DNA of 64,000 nucleotides from Ga0077530 sp035565975. GTDB lineage: Bacteria > Pseudomonadota > Alphaproteobacteria > Rhizobiales > Hyphomicrobiaceae. Shown here one piece after another: positions 23,327 to 31,263 of this stretch; position 1 is the first letter of the stretch, and each line of letters opens with the position of its first letter. Below the pieces are notes generated by a model. That model had not been told where the DNA came from and ran no database searches. It saw only the letters and a list, made by a program, of their open reading frames with translations. The translations under genes and the position numbers were made by a program. The stretch covers positions 10,093-74,092 of the forward strand of contig DATMRT010000043.1 in the NCBI GenBank assembly GCA_035565975.1. The letters are read 5' to 3'.

Positions 23327-24220
23327 TCAGCCGCGAAGCGAGTTCGCCGCTGCAAGTCGCTCCACGCAATCCGCCAGCCCGTTCTGCCACGGCGGCAATC
23401 TTATCCCGAACTCCCCTGCCAGCTTGCTGCAGTCCAGCCGCGAATTCACCGGCCGGGCCGCGGTGGTCGGATACTCCGCCGTCGTGATCGGCACCACAGG
23501 GACACTCGGCCCACCACGCGTCGCCGAAAGCCGCATGACCTCGCGGGCAAAGCCGCACCACGTGACGGCACCCGTGCCCGCGGCATGGTACGTGCCCCAG
23601 GCACCACGTCCGTTCGTCACGGCCCGCGCGACGCTGAGAATGGCCAATGCGAGATGGGGCGCATATGTCGGACAGCCGTAGCGATCATCGACGATCCGAA
23701 GCTCGTCGCGTTCGCGCGCCATGCCCAGGATGGTCCGCACGAAGTTCGCGCCGTACGGACTGAACACCCAAGACGTGCGCAGGATGATATGGCGTTCGGC
23801 AGCGGCGCGGACGGCCTCCTCGCCAGCCAGCTTCGATCGGCCGTAAGCGCTGAGCGGCGCTGTCGGGTCGTCCTCGACGTACGGGCTGGATTTCGCGCCG
23901 TCGAATACGCAATCCGTCGAGATGTGGATGAGGGCGGCGCCCCGGCGTGCGGCGGCTTCGGCGAGGCGTGCCGGACCCTCGGCATTGAGGGCCATGGCGG
24001 CTTCGGGTTCCTGCTCGGCCCGGTCCACGGCCGTGTAGGCGGCGGCATTGACGATCACGTCGGGCTTGAAATCGGCAAGCGCGCTCAACACCGAGGCCGG
24101 CGCTGTGAGGTCGAGTGCCGGCCGGCCGACGGCGAAGGCCGTGACGTCGGCAGCGGCGGGTGCGAGCTCGATCATGGCGCGGGCGAGCTGCCCCTGTGCA
24201 CCGGCGATCAAGAGGCGCAT
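23327..24220 (-). CDS. rmlD: dTDP-4-dehydrorhamnose reductase
   Basis: 297 residues from ATG 24220, which has GGAGG nine bases before it. An extended short-chain dehydrogenase that makes dTDP-L-rhamnose, the last step of that pathway. The NAD(P)-binding start is LLIAGAQGQLARAMIELA; the region VNAAAYTAVDRAEQEPEAAMALNAEGPARLAEAA, the active-site STDCVFDG and YGRSKLAGE (catalytic Tyr-X3-Lys) and the late RTSWVFSPYGANFVRTIL are typical. rmlA, rmlB and rmlC are not beside it. Family A and B repeats flank it on both sides. Confidence 0.94.
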   Translation of the reverse strand: MRLLIAGAQGQLARAMIELAPAAADVTAFAVGRPALDLTAPASVLSALADFKPDVIVNAAAYTAVDRAEQEPEAAMALNAEGPARLAEAAARRGAALIHISTDCVFDGAKSSPYVEDDPTAPLSAYGRSKLAGEEAVRAAAERHIILRTSWVFSPYGANFVRTILGMARERDELRIVDDRYGCPTYAPHLALAILSVARAVTNGRGAWGTYHAAGTGAVTWCGFAREVMRLSATRGGPSVPVVPITTAEYPTTAARPVNSRLDCSKLAGEFGIRLPPWQNGLADCVERLAAANSLRG

Positions 24221-24248
24221 CGGCACGTCCTCCAGCAACACTATGCTT

Positions 24249-24326
24249 CTAAAGCGTCTTTGGACCTTGCGTGCGCTTCTGAGGTCGCGACAGGCGTGGG
24301 TCGCATTTTAAGGTCCGACGCTTTAG
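24249..24326. repeat. Palindromic repeat, family A copy 3
   Basis: Left arm CTAAAGCGTCTTTGGACC (24249-24266) and right arm GGTCCGACGCTTTAG (24312-24326) are inverted copies differing by the TTT bulge. Outer arms are identical to those of copy 1 at 9460-9536, and the inner GTCGCATTTTAAGGTCC matches its inner arm. The stop codon (TAA, 24323-24325) of the neighbouring membrane-protein gene lies inside the repeat. Confidence 0.8.
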
Positions 24327-24754
24327 AGACCGGCCGCCAGTATAGCGTATCGGGCGCCTTTCCCGAGCGCGACGAGGGGCAGGAACCAGTGGAAAGGCAC
24401 GCGGAGCACACCGGCGATGAATGTCAGGGGATCGCCGATGACGGGAACCCAGGCAAAGAGCAGTGACCACAGGCCCCAGCGCTCGAACCGCGCGCTCGCG
24501 GCTTCGATCGTTGCGGGCGAGAACGGGAACCAGCGCCGATCCTGAAAGCGGCGAGCGTGGCATCCGAGCCACCAGTTGAACGCCGAGCCGGCAACATTCC
24601 CGATCGTCGCCGCCGCGAGAAGTGCCCATACCGGCGCGAGCTCGGCCTTGATCTGCGCGAGCAGGATGGCTTCGGACGGGAGGACGAGCAGCGTCGCGGC
24701 ACCGAAGGCCGAAGCGAGCATGACCAGCAGCGGCCAGAGAGCGTCGAAGGTCAT
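24323..24754 (-). CDS. YqaA-type small membrane protein (VTT/DedA-like)
   Basis: 143 residues, strongly hydrophobic with four helices. Segments GAATLLVLPSEAILLAQI, ATIGNVAGSAFNWWLGCHARRF and LFAWVPVIGDPLTFIAGVLRVPFHWFLPLVALGKGARY match the YqaA subgroup of the VTT (SNARE-associated) superfamily; the Gly-Asp-Pro (GDP) in the third loop is typical. Function is unknown; relatives are implicated in lipid handling or membrane homeostasis. The last codon and stop fall inside family A repeat copy 3, so the protein C-terminus was set by the repeat. Confidence 0.82.
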   Translation of the reverse strand: MTFDALWPLLVMLASAFGAATLLVLPSEAILLAQIKAELAPVWALLAAATIGNVAGSAFNWWLGCHARRFQDRRWFPFSPATIEAASARFERWGLWSLLFAWVPVIGDPLTFIAGVLRVPFHWFLPLVALGKGARYAILAAGL

Positions 24755-24912
24755 ATTTTCCTGAGATCGGGCGGCAAACGGCGTGTCTGCATATCAGGCA
24801 AGGCATGGCTGTCGCCAGCACCCCATGGACGGCGCGCCCGGGACGGCGTATCAGCCGATCAGGAACGTCGAAAGGTCCTCAATCGACCTGCCCGCCCGAG
24901 GAGCCACCCCCC

Positions 24913-25650
24913 ATGAGCATCGCGAAGAGTCTGGAAATGCCCTGCGACATGAGCCTCGACGCCAGTGCCGTCGCGACGCTGTCGAAGATCACCACCGCCA
25001 CGATCACGACGATCCTGCTCAAGAAGGGGCTCCGCAACACCTGGATGCGTAACACGCGACCTTTGCGGCCCGATCAGCCGCGGATTGTCGGTCGCGCCTT
25101 CACGCTGCGCTTCGTGCCCTGGCGCGAGGATCTGGCGACGCCGGAATCGTGGTCGTCACCGGTTTCGACACGAGCGGCGATCGAGGCCATGCCGGCCGGA
25201 TGCGTTGCCGTTGCCGATGCGATGGGCGAGGCCGACGCGGGCATCTTCGGCGATATTCTCTGCGCGCGTATGGCTAAAAGGGGCGTCGCGGGCCTCGTGA
25301 CGGATGGCGTCGTGCGCGATCTGTCGGGCGTACTGAGTACGGGCCTTCCCGTATGGTGCCAGGGGGGTGCCGCTCCGCCGTCAGTCGCGCGCCTCACGTT
25401 CGTCGCGTGGCAGCAGCCGATCGCCTGCGGCGGCGTGGCGGTGTTCCCCGGCGACGTGGTGGTGGTCGATGCGGATGGTGCCGTACTGATCCCGGCCGCC
25501 CAGCTCGAGACGATCCTCAAGGAGGGGCCCGAGCAGGAGCGCATGGAGGGCTGGATCATGGACGAGGTGGACAAGGGGGCGCCGCTCCCCGGCCTCTACC
25601 CCATGAATGCGGAGACCAAGGCGCGCTACGACGCCTCGAAGAAGGGTTGA
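24913..25650 (+). CDS. RraA-like aldolase/regulator family protein
   Basis: 245 residues from ATG 24913, preceded by GAGGAG. The family core is present: GRAFTLRFVPWRED, VAVADAMGEADAGIFGDILCARMAKRGVAGLVTDGVVRDLSGV (with the Gly-x-Arg-Asp metal/carboxylate site), and GVAVFPGDVVVVDADGAVLIP near residue 190. Members include HMG/CHA aldolases, oxaloacetate decarboxylase and RraA, an inhibitor of RNase E. The present protein has an N-terminal extension compared with E. coli RraA (about 160 residues) and fits the metabolic-enzyme branch better, but substrate is unknown. It stands alone. Confidence 0.82.
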   Translation: MSIAKSLEMPCDMSLDASAVATLSKITTATITTILLKKGLRNTWMRNTRPLRPDQPRIVGRAFTLRFVPWREDLATPESWSSPVSTRAAIEAMPAGCVAVADAMGEADAGIFGDILCARMAKRGVAGLVTDGVVRDLSGVLSTGLPVWCQGGAAPPSVARLTFVAWQQPIACGGVAVFPGDVVVVDADGAVLIPAAQLETILKEGPEQERMEGWIMDEVDKGAPLPGLYPMNAETKARYDASKKG

Positions 25651-25877
25651 GGCTCCGGCCATCGGATACAACTAAGTCCCTGAAATCATGGCCGGACGCC
25701 TGCATGACAAGCAACGTGCTTGTAAAAGCGGCGCCGGCCATCATATCCTTTACTGCCGGCAGAATCCGCCGGCGGTGCGGAGCTTCGCTTCGAATTTGAA
25801 TATGCGGGCCCGGCACTTTGAGACCGATTGGTCGCATGACCATAAGGGTCGGATGACGAAGGGACGCTCACCAAACG

Positions 25878-26288
25878 ATGAGAACCACGCCCGAGGGTGC
25901 TCGCGCGAGCACGCCTCCGACTGAGTTCGTGTCCGAGCGACGCGACTCTGCTGCCCTGGTGGACCGCATCGTCCACTGGCTCGACGACGCCAAGGCCGAG
26001 GACGTCGCCGTAGTCGACCTCAAGGGCAAGACCTCGATCGGCGATTTCATGGTCATTGCGACGGGCCGCTCCGACCGGCATGTGAATGCCGTCGCGGAAC
26101 AGATCCTTCAGTCCCTGAAGGACGAGGGGCTCGAGCGCGTGCGCGTCGAGGGCCAGCCGCAGTGCGACTGGGTGCTGATCGACACCGGCGACATCATCGT
26201 CCACGTCTTCCAGCCGGAGATCCGCGCCTTCTACAACCTAGAGAAGATGTGGTCGGCAGATCGGGCCGCGGAGCCGGTCGCGCACTAG
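25878..26288 (+). CDS. rsfS: Ribosomal silencing factor RsfS
   Basis: 136 residues. The DUF143/RsfS core is clear: LVDRIVHWLDDAKAEDVAVVDLKGKTSIGDFMVIATGRSDRHV, then VEGQPQCDWVLIDTGDIIVHVFQPEIRAFYNLEKMW. RsfS binds ribosomal protein L14 and blocks subunit joining when nutrients are scarce. A disordered N-terminal extension of about 25 residues precedes the core; ATG 25878 is the first in frame. rlmH follows after 54 bases, the usual order. nadD, often just upstream, is missing; the 227 bases before show no gene. Confidence 0.95.
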   Translation: MRTTPEGARASTPPTEFVSERRDSAALVDRIVHWLDDAKAEDVAVVDLKGKTSIGDFMVIATGRSDRHVNAVAEQILQSLKDEGLERVRVEGQPQCDWVLIDTGDIIVHVFQPEIRAFYNLEKMWSADRAAEPVAH

Positions 26289-26342
26289 GCTGCGCGTGAG
26301 TCAAGGCGGGGACCGGACGCGCAGTTTTGCGAAGGGGCTGTC

Positions 26343-26825
26343 ATGCGCCTTGTCATTGCCGCGATCGGCCGTCTCAAGGAGGAAGGTGAGCGGGCGCTCA
26401 TCGCGCGCTACATGAAGCGCGTCACGGCTGGTCGCGCCATTGGCTTATCGCCCATTACCATCGAAGAGCTGGCCGAGAGCCGGGCGGCCGAGACCAACGC
26501 ACGTCAGGCCGACGAGGCGGCGCGTCTTCTGCACACGACCGCGGATTGCGATCTTCGGATCGTGCTCGACGAGCGGGGACGCATGATGTCGAGTGCCGAG
26601 TTCGCGCAGTATCTCGGCACGCGGCGCGACGAGGGCGTGAAGTCCGCTGCCCTGCTTGTTGGCGGTCCCGATGGGCATCCCGCCAGCCTCACGGGCAAGG
26701 GTACGCATCTGACACTGTCGCTCGGTCCCATGACGCTGCCGCACGGGCTCGCCCGCGTCGTGCTGATCGAGCAGGTCTATCGGGCGATCACGATCCTCTC
26801 GGGGCATCCGTATCACCGCGCCTGA
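26343..26825 (+). CDS. rlmH: 23S rRNA (pseudouridine1915-N3)-methyltransferase RlmH
   Basis: 160 residues, the standard length of this SPOUT methyltransferase. It methylates pseudouridine 1915 in helix 69 of 23S rRNA. The N-terminus MRLVIAAIGRLKEEGERALIARYMKR and the SAM-knot residues LLVGGPDGHPASL and LSLGPMTLPHGLARVVLIEQVYRAITILSGHPYHR (with the C-terminal HPYHR) are conserved. It is paired with rsfS and converges on an enoyl-CoA hydratase gene with only two bases between the stop codons. Confidence 0.97.
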   Translation: MRLVIAAIGRLKEEGERALIARYMKRVTAGRAIGLSPITIEELAESRAAETNARQADEAARLLHTTADCDLRIVLDERGRMMSSAEFAQYLGTRRDEGVKSAALLVGGPDGHPASLTGKGTHLTLSLGPMTLPHGLARVVLIEQVYRAITILSGHPYHRA

Positions 26826-26827
26826 GC

Positions 26828-27595
26828 TCATTTCTTGCGCTTTGCGCGCTCGGCGAGAAATCCCTTCATGATCCGCTGCGGCTCGCCGGTCGCGTACGCC
26901 TCGAGCGAATAGCGAACAGCCGCTGCGGTTGCTTCGTCGAAGCCGGGCTGCGTCAGCGCGCGCAGGCGCTCCTTGGTGAGCCGCATGGCCACGGGTGGCA
27001 CCTTGAGCAGGTCCTCCGCAATGGCGATCGCTTTTGCGAGCACCTCGCCTTCCGGCACCAGATGATCGACGAGGCCGATCGCGTGGGCACGTTCACCACT
27101 CACGAGGCCACCGGAGAGGGACAGCTCCCGATTGGCGCCGTGGCCAATGTAGAGGCTCATGAAGTACGTGCCGACGACGCTTGCGAGCCCTGCGCGCACT
27201 TCCGGCTGGCCGATGCGCGCGCCAGGATGGGTCACGCGCACATCGCAGGAGAGGCCGATCTGCATCCCCGCACCCGCAGCAATGCCGTTCCATGCAGCGA
27301 CCGCCGGCTTCGAGAGATCGCGCACCGATTGGTAGAGGTCGCGCAATGCCGCGCACCAGCCACGCACCTGATCCATTTCGAGGTTGGCCGTCTCGTTGAG
27401 ATCCTGTCCGGCCGAGAAGGCTTTCCCCGCCCCCGTGATCACGACCGCACCGATGCTGTCGTCGGCATCGGCGGTCTTCATCGTGGCGATGAAGGCGGCG
27501 CGCAGCTCCGGGCTCACGGCATTGAGCACCGACGGCCGATTGAGCGTGACGATCAGCACGCGCCCCCGCATTTCCTTAAGCACCAGTTCCGCCAT
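26828..27595 (-). CDS. Enoyl-CoA hydratase/isomerase family protein
   Basis: 255 residues from ATG 27595; GGAGGAA eight bases upstream decides for this start over an ATG six bases earlier. The crotonase fold is evident: VLIVTLNRPSVLNAVSPELRAAF, the oxyanion-hole regions ITGAGKAFSAGQDLNE and KPAVAAWNGIAAGAGMQIGLSCDVRV, and GIGQPE-like IGQPEVRAGLAS, with the usual C-terminal helices ending ERAKRKK. The two catalytic glutamates of classic enoyl-CoA hydratase are not both at their usual places (Glu in QPEVRAGL is present, the first site reads AGAGMQIG), so it may be an isomerase or thioesterase-like member. No fatty-acid gene is adjacent. Confidence 0.85.
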   Translation of the reverse strand: MAELVLKEMRGRVLIVTLNRPSVLNAVSPELRAAFIATMKTADADDSIGAVVITGAGKAFSAGQDLNETANLEMDQVRGWCAALRDLYQSVRDLSKPAVAAWNGIAAGAGMQIGLSCDVRVTHPGARIGQPEVRAGLASVVGTYFMSLYIGHGANRELSLSGGLVSGERAHAIGLVDHLVPEGEVLAKAIAIAEDLLKVPPVAMRLTKERLRALTQPGFDEATAAAVRYSLEAYATGEPQRIMKGFLAERAKRKK

Positions 27596-27751
27596 CTGCA
27601 TTTCCTCCGCTCCGAGCGCATGCTGCGCTATCCCCCAGCACCACGGCAATAGGGAGAGCCGGCAGCCGTCCAACTGGCTTGCTCATGGACCGCCTGCCGA
27701 GCCATGATCCGCCTGAAACGAGAGAAGAACGAGAACCGGAGGAAACCGCGT

Positions 27752-28624
27752 ATGAGCCTGGCCCAGATCGGCGAGTTCAATATCGATCGTGTGGTGGAGC
27801 TGGAGTTTCCGGCCTTCGTCGCGAAGGAATTCTTCCCCGCTTGCACGGATGCGCAACTCGCCGACGGCAAGGCTCGCCTCGGCAAGCTCATCAGCGCCGA
27901 CGACAAGCTCCTTATGAGCTTCCACTCCTTCGTCCTGCGCACGCCGAAGCATACCATTCTCATCGATACCTGCTGCGGCAACAACAAGCCGCGCCCCGCG
28001 CGCGCCGACTTCAGCATGATCCAGACGAGCTATCTCGCCGACCTCGCGGCCCTCGGCGTCAAACCCGAGCAGGTCGACTACGTCATGTGCACGCATCTGC
28101 ACTGGGACCATGTCGGCTGGAACACGCGCCTGCAGGACGGCCAATGGGTGCCGACGTTCCCCAACGCCAAGCACATCATGGCCAAGCGCGAATACGACTA
28201 TTGGAACGCCGAGTACGCCAAGGGGGACAGGAGCAACATGCACGTCCTCTCGTTCGAGGACAGCGTGCTTCCGATCAAGCGCGCCGAGCAGGCCGTGCTC
28301 GTGAGCGATGATTTCGAGCTTGATAAGGGCATCTGGCTCGAACCCTGCCACGGCCACTCGCCCGGCCTCGTGCTCATCAATGTGGCGAGCGGCGGCAAGC
28401 GCGGCGTCTTCGTCGGCGACGCCATCCACCATCAGCTTCAGTTCCTCTATCCCGATCTCTGCTGTCGCGTGGATACGGACATCGCCATGTCGGCGAAGAA
28501 CCGGCGCGCGCTCCTCGACCGGCACGCCGAAACGGACATGCTCGTCATGCCGGCGCACTTCCCGATGCCGACGGCGGGAACTGTCGTGCGCAATGGGGAC
28601 GGCTTCGGCTTCAAAGGCGCGTAG
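27752..28624 (+). CDS. Metallo-beta-lactamase fold hydrolase
   Basis: 290 residues from ATG 27752 with GGAGGAAA upstream. The zinc motif THLHWDHVGW (HXHXDH type) is near residue 113, preceded by HTILIDTCCGNNKPRP; further ligands are the His in EPCHGHSPG, the Asp in VFVGDAIHH, and the His in LVMPAHFPMP at the end. The protein has no signal peptide. The family covers lactonases, glyoxalase II-like and other hydrolases; HWDHVGWN and GDAIHH are common in quorum-quenching-lactonase-like members, but the substrate is unknown. A short family C repeat follows its stop. Confidence 0.87.
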   Translation: MSLAQIGEFNIDRVVELEFPAFVAKEFFPACTDAQLADGKARLGKLISADDKLLMSFHSFVLRTPKHTILIDTCCGNNKPRPARADFSMIQTSYLADLAALGVKPEQVDYVMCTHLHWDHVGWNTRLQDGQWVPTFPNAKHIMAKREYDYWNAEYAKGDRSNMHVLSFEDSVLPIKRAEQAVLVSDDFELDKGIWLEPCHGHSPGLVLINVASGGKRGVFVGDAIHHQLQFLYPDLCCRVDTDIAMSAKNRRALLDRHAETDMLVMPAHFPMPTAGTVVRNGDGFGFKGA

Positions 28625-28628
28625 CGGT

Positions 28629-28673
28629 CGCGCCTTCGGAGCAAGCAGGGCCCCAGGCCCCCATCTTTTATGG
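28629..28673 (+). repeat. Interspersed repeat, family C copy 3 (short)
   Basis: CGCGCCTTCGGAGCAAGCAGGGC joins directly to CAGGCCCCCATCTTTTATGG, that is the head and tail of family C without the middle. It fills the gap between two convergent genes (28624 and 28676). I split the sequence here only to show its blocks; the whole is 45 bases. Confidence 0.5.
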
Positions 28674-28675
28674 AC

Positions 28676-29863
28676 CTAGACCGTAACGCCGGCGAATTCC
28701 GCCGGTCGCACGGCGGCATCCTCGCCGTACATCGTGTAGATCGGCGCGTCCTTGAGGATGACCTCCTCGTAGAAGCCATAGCCGTTGAACTTGCCGGCGA
28801 TGGCGCGCGCATAGGCGCCGGTATTGCCGATCTCGATGTAGTCCCCCTCGCGGATGGACGCCGGCAGCATGAAGGGACCCTTCATGTGGTCGATCGAGTC
28901 ACACGTCGGGCCCCAGAACTGGAAAGGCGCCAGCGCGTTCGGATCGCGCACCTGGCGGCCAACCAAGCGCACCGGGAACGTGAAGCCGAGATGGGCAGCG
29001 TCGAACAGCATCCCGTAGCTGCCATCGTTGATGTAGAGGTCGTTGCCGCGCCGGGCGTCGACGCGAACAATCAGGCTCTCGGCCTCGGCGACGAGGGCAC
29101 GCCCAGGCTCGCACATGAGCTTGCAGTTGCTCGCGACCGGAAGTGTTGCGAAGCCCTCTCGGATCGCCTGGATGAACTCGGCAAGCGGTGCCTGCACGTC
29201 ATCCGAGTAGCGGGCCGGAAATCCGCCGCCGACATCGATGCCGTCGATGACCACGCCCGCGCGGCCGATGAGTTTGCGCGCCTCGGCGAGCGCGCCGGTA
29301 TAAGCCTGCGGCGCCAGCGTCTGCGAGCCGACGTGAAAGGAAATGCCGAGCGACTTCGCCACCTGCCGCGCCTTGGTCAGCAGGCGCACGGCCGCCGCAC
29401 CGGTGATGCCGAACTTGTTCTCGAGCGGGATCACGGCATTGAGCGCCGGCACGGCGATGCGTACCCAGAGCGCAAGGTCGCGGGCGCCGCCCGTCTCCTC
29501 GACGATCTTCTTCAGCTCGTCCTCGCTGTCGAGCGAGAAGGAGCGGCAGCCGAGCTGGAAGGCGCGCCGGATGGCATGACGCGACTTCACGGGATGCATG
29601 AAGTGGAACGTCACATCAGGGATGGTCTTGGCGTCCTCGAGTTCGGGGAGCGAGGCGACGTCGAAATGGCGTATGCCGGCGCCGTACAGCGCGCCGATCA
29701 GGAAGGGCGTGCTGTTGGCCTTGTAGGCATAGGCGATGTCGCCGGGGAAATTCTGGAGAAACCATCGCGCTGCGCGGCCCGCTGCGTGCGGGCGCAGGCC
29801 GATAATGGGCTTCTCGGGCTTACGGGCTGCAATCAGCGCCGAGGCAGAATGAAACGTCTCCAT
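28676..29863 (-). CDS. Fold-III PLP-dependent ornithine/lysine-type decarboxylase
   Basis: 395 residues from ATG 29863 (GGAGG ten bases before). The PLP lysine is in IAYAYKANSTPFL near residue 47. Other hallmarks are HVGSQTL, the glycine loop IDVGGGFPARYSDD, CEPGRALVAEAESLI, and the active-site cysteine block WGPTCDSIDHM near 325. The C-terminus ends in the usual YGEDAAVRP segment. Enzymes of this type decarboxylate ornithine (and sometimes lysine or diaminopimelate) to polyamine precursors such as putrescine. The conserved CDSID block fits ornithine/lysine decarboxylase more than DAP decarboxylase. It converges on the MBL gene. Confidence 0.9.
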   Translation of the reverse strand: METFHSASALIAARKPEKPIIGLRPHAAGRAARWFLQNFPGDIAYAYKANSTPFLIGALYGAGIRHFDVASLPELEDAKTIPDVTFHFMHPVKSRHAIRRAFQLGCRSFSLDSEDELKKIVEETGGARDLALWVRIAVPALNAVIPLENKFGITGAAAVRLLTKARQVAKSLGISFHVGSQTLAPQAYTGALAEARKLIGRAGVVIDGIDVGGGFPARYSDDVQAPLAEFIQAIREGFATLPVASNCKLMCEPGRALVAEAESLIVRVDARRGNDLYINDGSYGMLFDAAHLGFTFPVRLVGRQVRDPNALAPFQFWGPTCDSIDHMKGPFMLPASIREGDYIEIGNTGAYARAIAGKFNGYGFYEEVILKDAPIYTMYGEDAAVRPAEFAGVTV

Positions 29864-30372
29864 CTCATGGGACCTCCACCAGTCGAACTGTGACCGGGCG
29901 AGCTGCAGGGGACCAGCAGAGATCGCCGCACGTGGCGTGCACATAAGTCGCGTCGGGGCCTATGTAAAGACCTTTGGCGCGGAATGCCGGCCAGGACGCC
30001 TCTCGAGTGCCGGCGACGGCTTCGAGAGCCGCAAAGCGCTCACCAGCGGCGCGTGACGGGGTGTCACCGAACCGTCGGCTGCTGGTTGCCACCCTGTCAT
30101 TCCCCGTTGCTAGCGTCCCTTCGATCGGGGGTGGGGGACACTTCCAAATGGCAGGCCTATCGATACCGGCCCGTGCCGCCTTGCGGCGGCACGGAAGGCC
30201 GTCTGTTGCCGGCAGTGGATTGGCCGGAACGGGCGGGCGCGGCTCCGACCGAACCGGGGCGCGCCGGCGCCATCGCGCGCTCTGGTCCCGCCTAGTCACA
30301 CGGCATGACGCGCTCAGGTCTTCACGAACTTCCCAATTTGCACTCCCCGACAGGGTCCTTTGGAGGTTGGTC
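29864..30372. other. Long intergenic region between decarboxylase and PAP2 genes
   Basis: 509 bases between divergent genes. Frames on both strands cover it but show no domain or good translation start, so I read it as non-coding. It has to hold both promoters. The only strong structure is a perfect 10-base-pair hairpin at 30171-30194, listed separately. Confidence 0.5.
30171..30194. repeat. Perfect hairpin in the decarboxylase/PAP2 spacer
   Basis: CCGTGCCGCC (30171-30180) and GGCGGCACGG (30185-30194) pair over all ten bases with loop TTGC. No U-tract follows on either strand. It may be a transcript-end signal of an unseen RNA, an operator or a stray repeat half. Confidence 0.5.
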
Positions 30373-31134
30373 ATGTGGCTGGTCGATCCATTCCTTGCGT
30401 CCGAAGTGCGTTTCAGGCGCGCCTTTCTCCTCTCGACCCTGGCGCTCGGCGCCCTGCTGGCCGTGGTCCTGCTCAGCTACCCGAGCATCGATCTCACGAT
30501 GTCGCGTGCGCTCAAGGCCGGCTGCGGCAACACGCGCGGATGGTGCACAGGTTGGCTGGTCGAGGGCCTGCGGCAACTTCTTATTTCCCTGTTCATGATG
30601 GGCTGTGGTGCCGCCGCCCTGCTGGGCGTGGCGGCCATCTACTGGCGAAAGCACTGGACGGCGCTCGACCTCGCGCGCTGCTTGTTTCTCGTTGCAGTTC
30701 TCGTCGTTGGACCTGGCCTCGTTGCCAATTCGGTCTTCAAGGACAATTGGGGCCGTGCGCGTCCGCGCGAGGTCGTGGAACTGGGCGGCACCAAGCCGTT
30801 CACGCCGCCGCTGCTGCCGGCGAGGTCATGCAGCCGGAACTGCTCCTTCGTGAGCGGTGAGGCGTCCTCGATGTTCGTACTCTTCCTGGCCCCGGCGCTG
30901 CTTCTGCCGGGCATCAGGATCACCCTGATCGGGACTGCCGTGCTCCTCGGGACTGCCGCCGGCGCCATAAGGATGATGCAGGGCGCCCACTTTCTAAGCG
31001 ACGTGCTCTTCGCGGGCGTGTTCATGGCGCTGACGGTCGGTCTGCTTCATGTGGCAATTTTCGGGGCGCTCCGCAGCGGTTCGATGGTGTCCGGCCGTGC
31101 CGAGGGCGCGCGATTGGGCGCCCACGCAGAATAG
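30373..31134 (+). CDS. PAP2-superfamily membrane phosphatase
   Basis: 253 residues from ATG 30373, preceded by GGAGG; the long in-frame extension upstream has no coding character. Five to six transmembrane helices. The phosphatase signature is KDNWGRARP (first motif, near residue 128) and GAHFLSDVLFAG (third motif with His and Asp). The middle motif reads FVSGEASS, where most PAP2 enzymes have PSGHS/T; glutamate replaces the usual histidine. Two cysteine pairs (CGNTRGWC near 50 and CSRNC near 155) probably face the periplasm. Relatives dephosphorylate lipid A or undecaprenyl/phosphatidylglycerol phosphates. Substrate unknown. Confidence 0.82.
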   Translation: MWLVDPFLASEVRFRRAFLLSTLALGALLAVVLLSYPSIDLTMSRALKAGCGNTRGWCTGWLVEGLRQLLISLFMMGCGAAALLGVAAIYWRKHWTALDLARCLFLVAVLVVGPGLVANSVFKDNWGRARPREVVELGGTKPFTPPLLPARSCSRNCSFVSGEASSMFVLFLAPALLLPGIRITLIGTAVLLGTAAGAIRMMQGAHFLSDVLFAGVFMALTVGLLHVAIFGALRSGSMVSGRAEGARLGAHAE

Positions 31135-31263
31135 CCTTCGGCGCCCCGATGATGGCCACGGCGCGGTTGGCCGTGCTATGAGCTGACAACAGCAGGTTTC
31201 GGCGCGTCCGAGACCCTGATCGCCAAGGCTGCATTCCATCCTGAGAGAAGGGAAAGTCGCTCT

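Noticed and set aside
29865..30374. A 169-codon minus-strand frame and a plus-strand frame in the spacer before the PAP2 gene
   Set aside because: No domain, no good start site, basic low-complexity sequence; the PAP2 start at 30373 has a proper ribosome binding site, so the extension was not used.
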